The position numbers and the translations under genes were made by a program. The notes under the pieces were generated by a model. It was not told the origin of the DNA. It saw only the letters and a list, made by a program, of their open reading frames with translations, and ran no database searches. Of a DNA stretch of 17,130 nucleotides, positions 15,750-17,130 are shown one piece after another (positions within the stretch are counted from its first letter, which is position 1; every line of letters begins with the position of its first letter). Source of the DNA: Oscillospiraceae bacterium (GTDB taxonomy: Bacteria > Bacillota_A > Clostridia > Oscillospirales > Oscillospiraceae); the NCBI GenBank assembly GCA_017408725.1, contig JAFQUA010000077.1:1-17130 (forward strand), given 5' to 3'.

Positions 15750-16355
15750 TTAGAATTGCATTTCAAAGGCCAGCCATTTGGTACCGTAAGTATCGAACAG
15801 GAAACGTGTACCATACTGATTTTGAATGTAGAAGTCATGGACTTCATACCAGCCGGTCAGTTCGTCTCGCAAAAATGAGTCTGGGGAAATCGGCTTGACC
15901 CAGATGCATTTATACTTGCCCAGATCTTCATGAGAAATGGGTTTGGCAGCAGGGGAGTATCCCATTGAGAATGCCAGTGTCATTGCCCGCAAATTCATTG
16001 CATCCCCAAGAACAATCTTAGATCCATCCATAAAGATGACATAGTCCAAGGTGGCATTCACGATGCCCCAGCCTTTCTTATCATCCCATACTGGTTTTCC
16101 ATGGAGAAAAGGAAGTGTTTTCGCCGGAATGACTTCGTTCGTGACAGGGACACCGGGGTCTGCAGGTTCTCTCCCAAGGAGATAATCAACAGATACACTA
16201 TACAGATCTGCTAACTTGTAAAGAGTTTCAGAGGAGGGAAACTTCTTGCCTGTATCCCACTGACTTGCAGCGGCTTGAGAAACGCCGATTCTTCTAGCAA
16301 GCTCTGCTGTTGTCAGGCCCGCTCTTTCGCGCAGCTCCCGAAATCGGTATGGCAT
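15750..16355 (-). CDS. XRE-family regulator with unrecognised C-terminal domain
   Basis: A 201-residue protein. The N-terminal 62 residues are a clear Cro/CI-type helix-turn-helix: FRELRERAGLTTAELARRIG, VSQAAASQWDTGKKFPS, then LYKLADLYSVSVDYLLGRE. After a Pro-rich linker (about 63-80) comes a domain of roughly 120 residues, rich in Trp, Tyr and Phe (WDDKKGWGIVNATLDYVIFMDG, GWYEVHDFYIQNQYGTRFLFDTYG), which I do not recognise; it could bind a ligand or oligomerise. The ATG at 16355 has AGGGAGG (complement of CCTCCCT near 16366) ahead of it and a near-consensus promoter. It faces the rhamnose operon and is divergent from a nucleotidyltransferase relic. Nothing directly links it to rhamnose; control of its own divergent promoter region is the likeliest role. 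Regulator of an inserted element is an alternative. Confidence 0.85.
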   Translation of the reverse strand: MPYRFRELRERAGLTTAELARRIGVSQAAASQWDTGKKFPSSETLYKLADLYSVSVDYLLGREPADPGVPVTNEVIPAKTLPFLHGKPVWDDKKGWGIVNATLDYVIFMDGSKIVLGDAMNLRAMTLAFSMGYSPAAKPISHEDLGKYKCIWVKPISPDSFLRDELTGWYEVHDFYIQNQYGTRFLFDTYGTKWLAFEMQF

Positions 16356-16383
16356 ACAGGTTTCCTCCCTTGCTTAATATAGT

Positions 16384-16442
16384 CGTATTATAGCGAATCA
16401 GCAGAGCATAATCAAGTTTGAGTTTCGTGCCCGTATATAGCG
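16384..16442. repeat. two copies of a CGTAT(T)ATAGCG element between divergent promoters
   Basis: CGTATTATAGCG (16384-16395) and CGTATATAGCG (16432-16442) are direct copies differing by one T, with starts 48 bases apart. The first covers the -10 box of the minus-strand regulator gene; the second lies about 16 bases upstream of the -35 of the divergent + strand promoter. This arrangement fits operator sites for the XRE-type protein, but binding is inferred only from position and repetition. Confidence 0.45.
16387..16415 (-). promoter_or_regulatory. promoter of the XRE-type regulator
   Basis: On the minus strand, TTGATT (complement of 16410-16415) and a perfect TATAAT (complement of 16387-16392) are exactly 17 bases apart. 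The predicted transcript starts about 25 bases ahead of the ATG, leaving room for the AGGGAGG site. Confidence 0.78.
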
Positions 16443-16458
16443 CTTTATCGAGAAAGTA

Positions 16459-16486
16459 TTGATTTTTAACAACTTCCACATATAAT
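16459..16486 (+). promoter_or_regulatory. promoter of the nucleotidyltransferase relic
   Basis: TTGATT at 16459-16464 and a perfect TATAAT at 16481-16486 are 16 bases apart. Transcription would start near 16493, almost at the AAGGAGG site (16494-16500), so the leader is very short. The -35 hexamer is the same as in the divergent promoter. Confidence 0.72.
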
Positions 16487-16507
16487 AACAAAGAAGGAGG
16501 GATGATT

Positions 16508-16848
16508 ATGGTATACTCCATTGCAGAAATTCAAAATAAAGTGCTTCCCATCATCCAAAAATACCACATCCCTGCCATGTATCTTTTTGGCTCTTACGCT
16601 AGAGGTACAGCAAATGAGGATAGTGATATAGATTTTCTCGTAGATACCACAGGTACTGAATTAACATCACTGCTTCGCTTGGGGCCCTATACTGCGATTT
16701 AGAGGAGGCTTTTGGTAAGTCCATTGATCTGATTACCGTTCGAGCAATCATGCAGGAGTCTTCCATGGCCAGCGATGCGGACTTTAGGGAAACGATTATG
16801 AAAGAAAGGATTATACTTATACTCGCTCCTAATTTTTATCGGCTTTAA
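16508..16848 (+). pseudogene. MntA-like minimal nucleotidyltransferase, frameshifted
   Basis: The reading frame opens at ATG 16508, 7 bases after AAGGAGG (an ATG at 16502 is too close to that site). It encodes a minimal nucleotidyltransferase fold protein: IPAMYLFGSYARGTANEDSD carries the GS…DxD signature, followed by IDFLVDTTG. The frame runs into a stop at 16700-16702 after LLRLGPYTAI. In the +2-shifted frame from 16684 the family sequence resumes as ALYCDLEEAFGKSIDLITV and continues to a stop at 16848. Adding one G to the GGGG run at 16681-16684 restores LRLGALYCDLEEAFG, so a one-base loss explains the break; the repaired product would be about 113 residues. Such proteins are usually the antitoxin (MntA) of a HepT/MntA pair that AMPylates its HEPN toxin partner. 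No HEPN gene is visible after it. The last residues (LILAPNFYRL) look unlike the family. A sequencing error in the G run is the main alternative to true decay. Confidence 0.78.
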
Positions 16849-16889
16849 GATCGTAAAGTGAATCAAGGTCATATTACGGCTAGTTAAAT

Positions 16890-16940
16890 CCGGAACAGAA
16901 CGCCTTCGCTGGTTTATTCTGTTCCGGTTCATTTTATTTG
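16890..16940 (+). terminator. intrinsic terminator after the nucleotidyltransferase relic
   Basis: CCGGAACAGAA (16890-16900) pairs with TTCTGTTCCGG (16917-16927) in a perfect 11-bp stem with a 16-base loop, followed by the T-rich TTCATTTTATTTG. It lies about 40 bases after the relic's stop and separates it from the gene that begins at the window's end. Confidence 0.8.
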
Positions 16941-16984
16941 CATTATCAATTGCACTTTGCACTTCAAAATCGTGTAATTAAGTA

Positions 16985-17010
16985 GTCTGTAAAGGTAGAC
17001 CTTGACGGAC
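16985..17010. promoter_or_regulatory. palindromic operator-like element overlapping a possible -35
   Basis: An interrupted inverted repeat: GTCTGT, A, AAGGT, AG, ACCTT, G, ACGGAC. All arm positions pair except one T.G wobble. Its right arm contains TTGACG (17002-17007), a possible -35; GATATT at 17025-17030, 17 bases on, is a weak -10 candidate. A repressor or activator site is plausible. A related sequence recurs at 17050-17106. Confidence 0.45.
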
Positions 17011-17042
17011 AAAAAATTGAGTCTGATATTACACTGAAAAAG

Positions 17043-17106
17043 CGTTCATAAAGGTCCAATTTCATTATTCGGATATGTCCGGTAATCCAATAGACCTTTG
17101 CGGACG
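17043..17106 (+). promoter_or_regulatory. structured leader hairpin ahead of the last gene
   Basis: Nested pairing is visible: CGTTC (17043-17047) with GGACG (17102-17106), then AAAGGTC (17050-17056) with GACCTTT (17093-17099), and an inner hairpin ATTA-TCGGA (17064-17073, one bulged T) with TCCGGTAAT (17078-17086) on a TATG loop. The structure ends five bases before the ribosome site (GGAGG, 17111-17115) of the gene at 17121. No known riboswitch class is recognised. It may be a regulatory RNA leader or a second, interrupted copy of the operator at 16985-17010. Confidence 0.5.
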
Positions 17107-17120
17107 GAATGGAGGCAGAT

Positions 17121-17130
17121 ATGAAGAAGA
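17121..17130 (+). CDS. start of an unidentified gene (runs off the window)
   Basis: GGAGG at 17111-17115 is followed after 5 bases by ATG AAG AAG (17121 onward), a convincing initiation site. Only three codons (MKK) are in the window, so the product cannot be named. The MKK opening is common to secreted and membrane proteins but proves nothing. The structured leader and possible promoter upstream suggest it begins its own transcript. Confidence 0.55.

Noticed and set aside
16294..16521. Minus-strand frame crossing the divergent promoter region
   Set aside because: It covers both promoters and the XRE start and has no ribosome site or recognisable sequence.
16849..16990. Search for a HepT/HEPN toxin gene or its remains after the nucleotidyltransferase relic
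   Set aside because: No frame shows a HEPN-like sequence; the stretch holds only a terminator and AT-rich spacer.
1..17130. CRISPR arrays, tRNA or rRNA genes, insertion sequences and microcompartment shell genes
   Set aside because: No regularly spaced repeats, no cloverleaf or rRNA sequence, no transposase frame and no shell-protein gene were found, although propanediol production makes shell genes worth looking for.

Overview
The window reads as an L-rhamnose and rhamno-oligosaccharide utilisation locus of a Gram-positive anaerobe. Most likely it comes from a gut-type member of the Clostridia (Oscillospiraceae/Ruminococcaceae or Lachnospiraceae-like). The taxonomic call is inferred from strong AGGAGG-type ribosome binding sites, LplB/YtcP-type ABC permeases, Firmicutes-style rhamnose enzymes and a TTG start; nothing in the window names a species.

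Region 1 (1-9942, + strand) is a tightly packed run of seven genes: two ABC sugar permeases (the first cut by the window edge), an alpha/beta-hydrolase esterase with an extra C-terminal segment, a GH94-type (cellobiose-phosphorylase-like) phosphorylase, a second HSL-type esterase, a GH78 alpha-L-rhamnosidase and a GPH-family sugar symporter. It closes with a clear intrinsic terminator. The enzymes carry no evident signal peptides, which suggests import of an esterified rhamnose-containing oligosaccharide followed by deacylation and cleavage in the cytoplasm.

Region 2 (9986-11013) is a separately promoted AraC-family regulator. Region 3 (11027-15735) is the catabolic operon: rhamnulokinase, L-rhamnose isomerase, lactaldehyde reductase and rhamnulose-1-phosphate aldolase, ending at a strong hairpin. 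Together these convert L-rhamnose to DHAP and 1,2-propanediol. The kinase begins at TTG and appears to lack its usual C-terminal tail, because the isomerase starts two bases after its stop.

Region 4 (15736-17130) is lower in GC and different in character: a minus-strand XRE-type regulator with an unrecognised C-terminal domain; divergent promoters carrying a repeated CGTAT(T)ATAGCG element; a MntA-like nucleotidyltransferase broken by a one-base deletion in a G run, with no visible HepT partner; a terminator; then a structured, repeat-containing leader ahead of a gene that starts 10 bases before the window ends.

The most interesting points are the GH94 phosphorylase placed between esterases and a rhamnosidase (possibly a new disaccharide specificity), the shortened rhamnulokinase, and the duplicated palindromic element in the last 150 bases.
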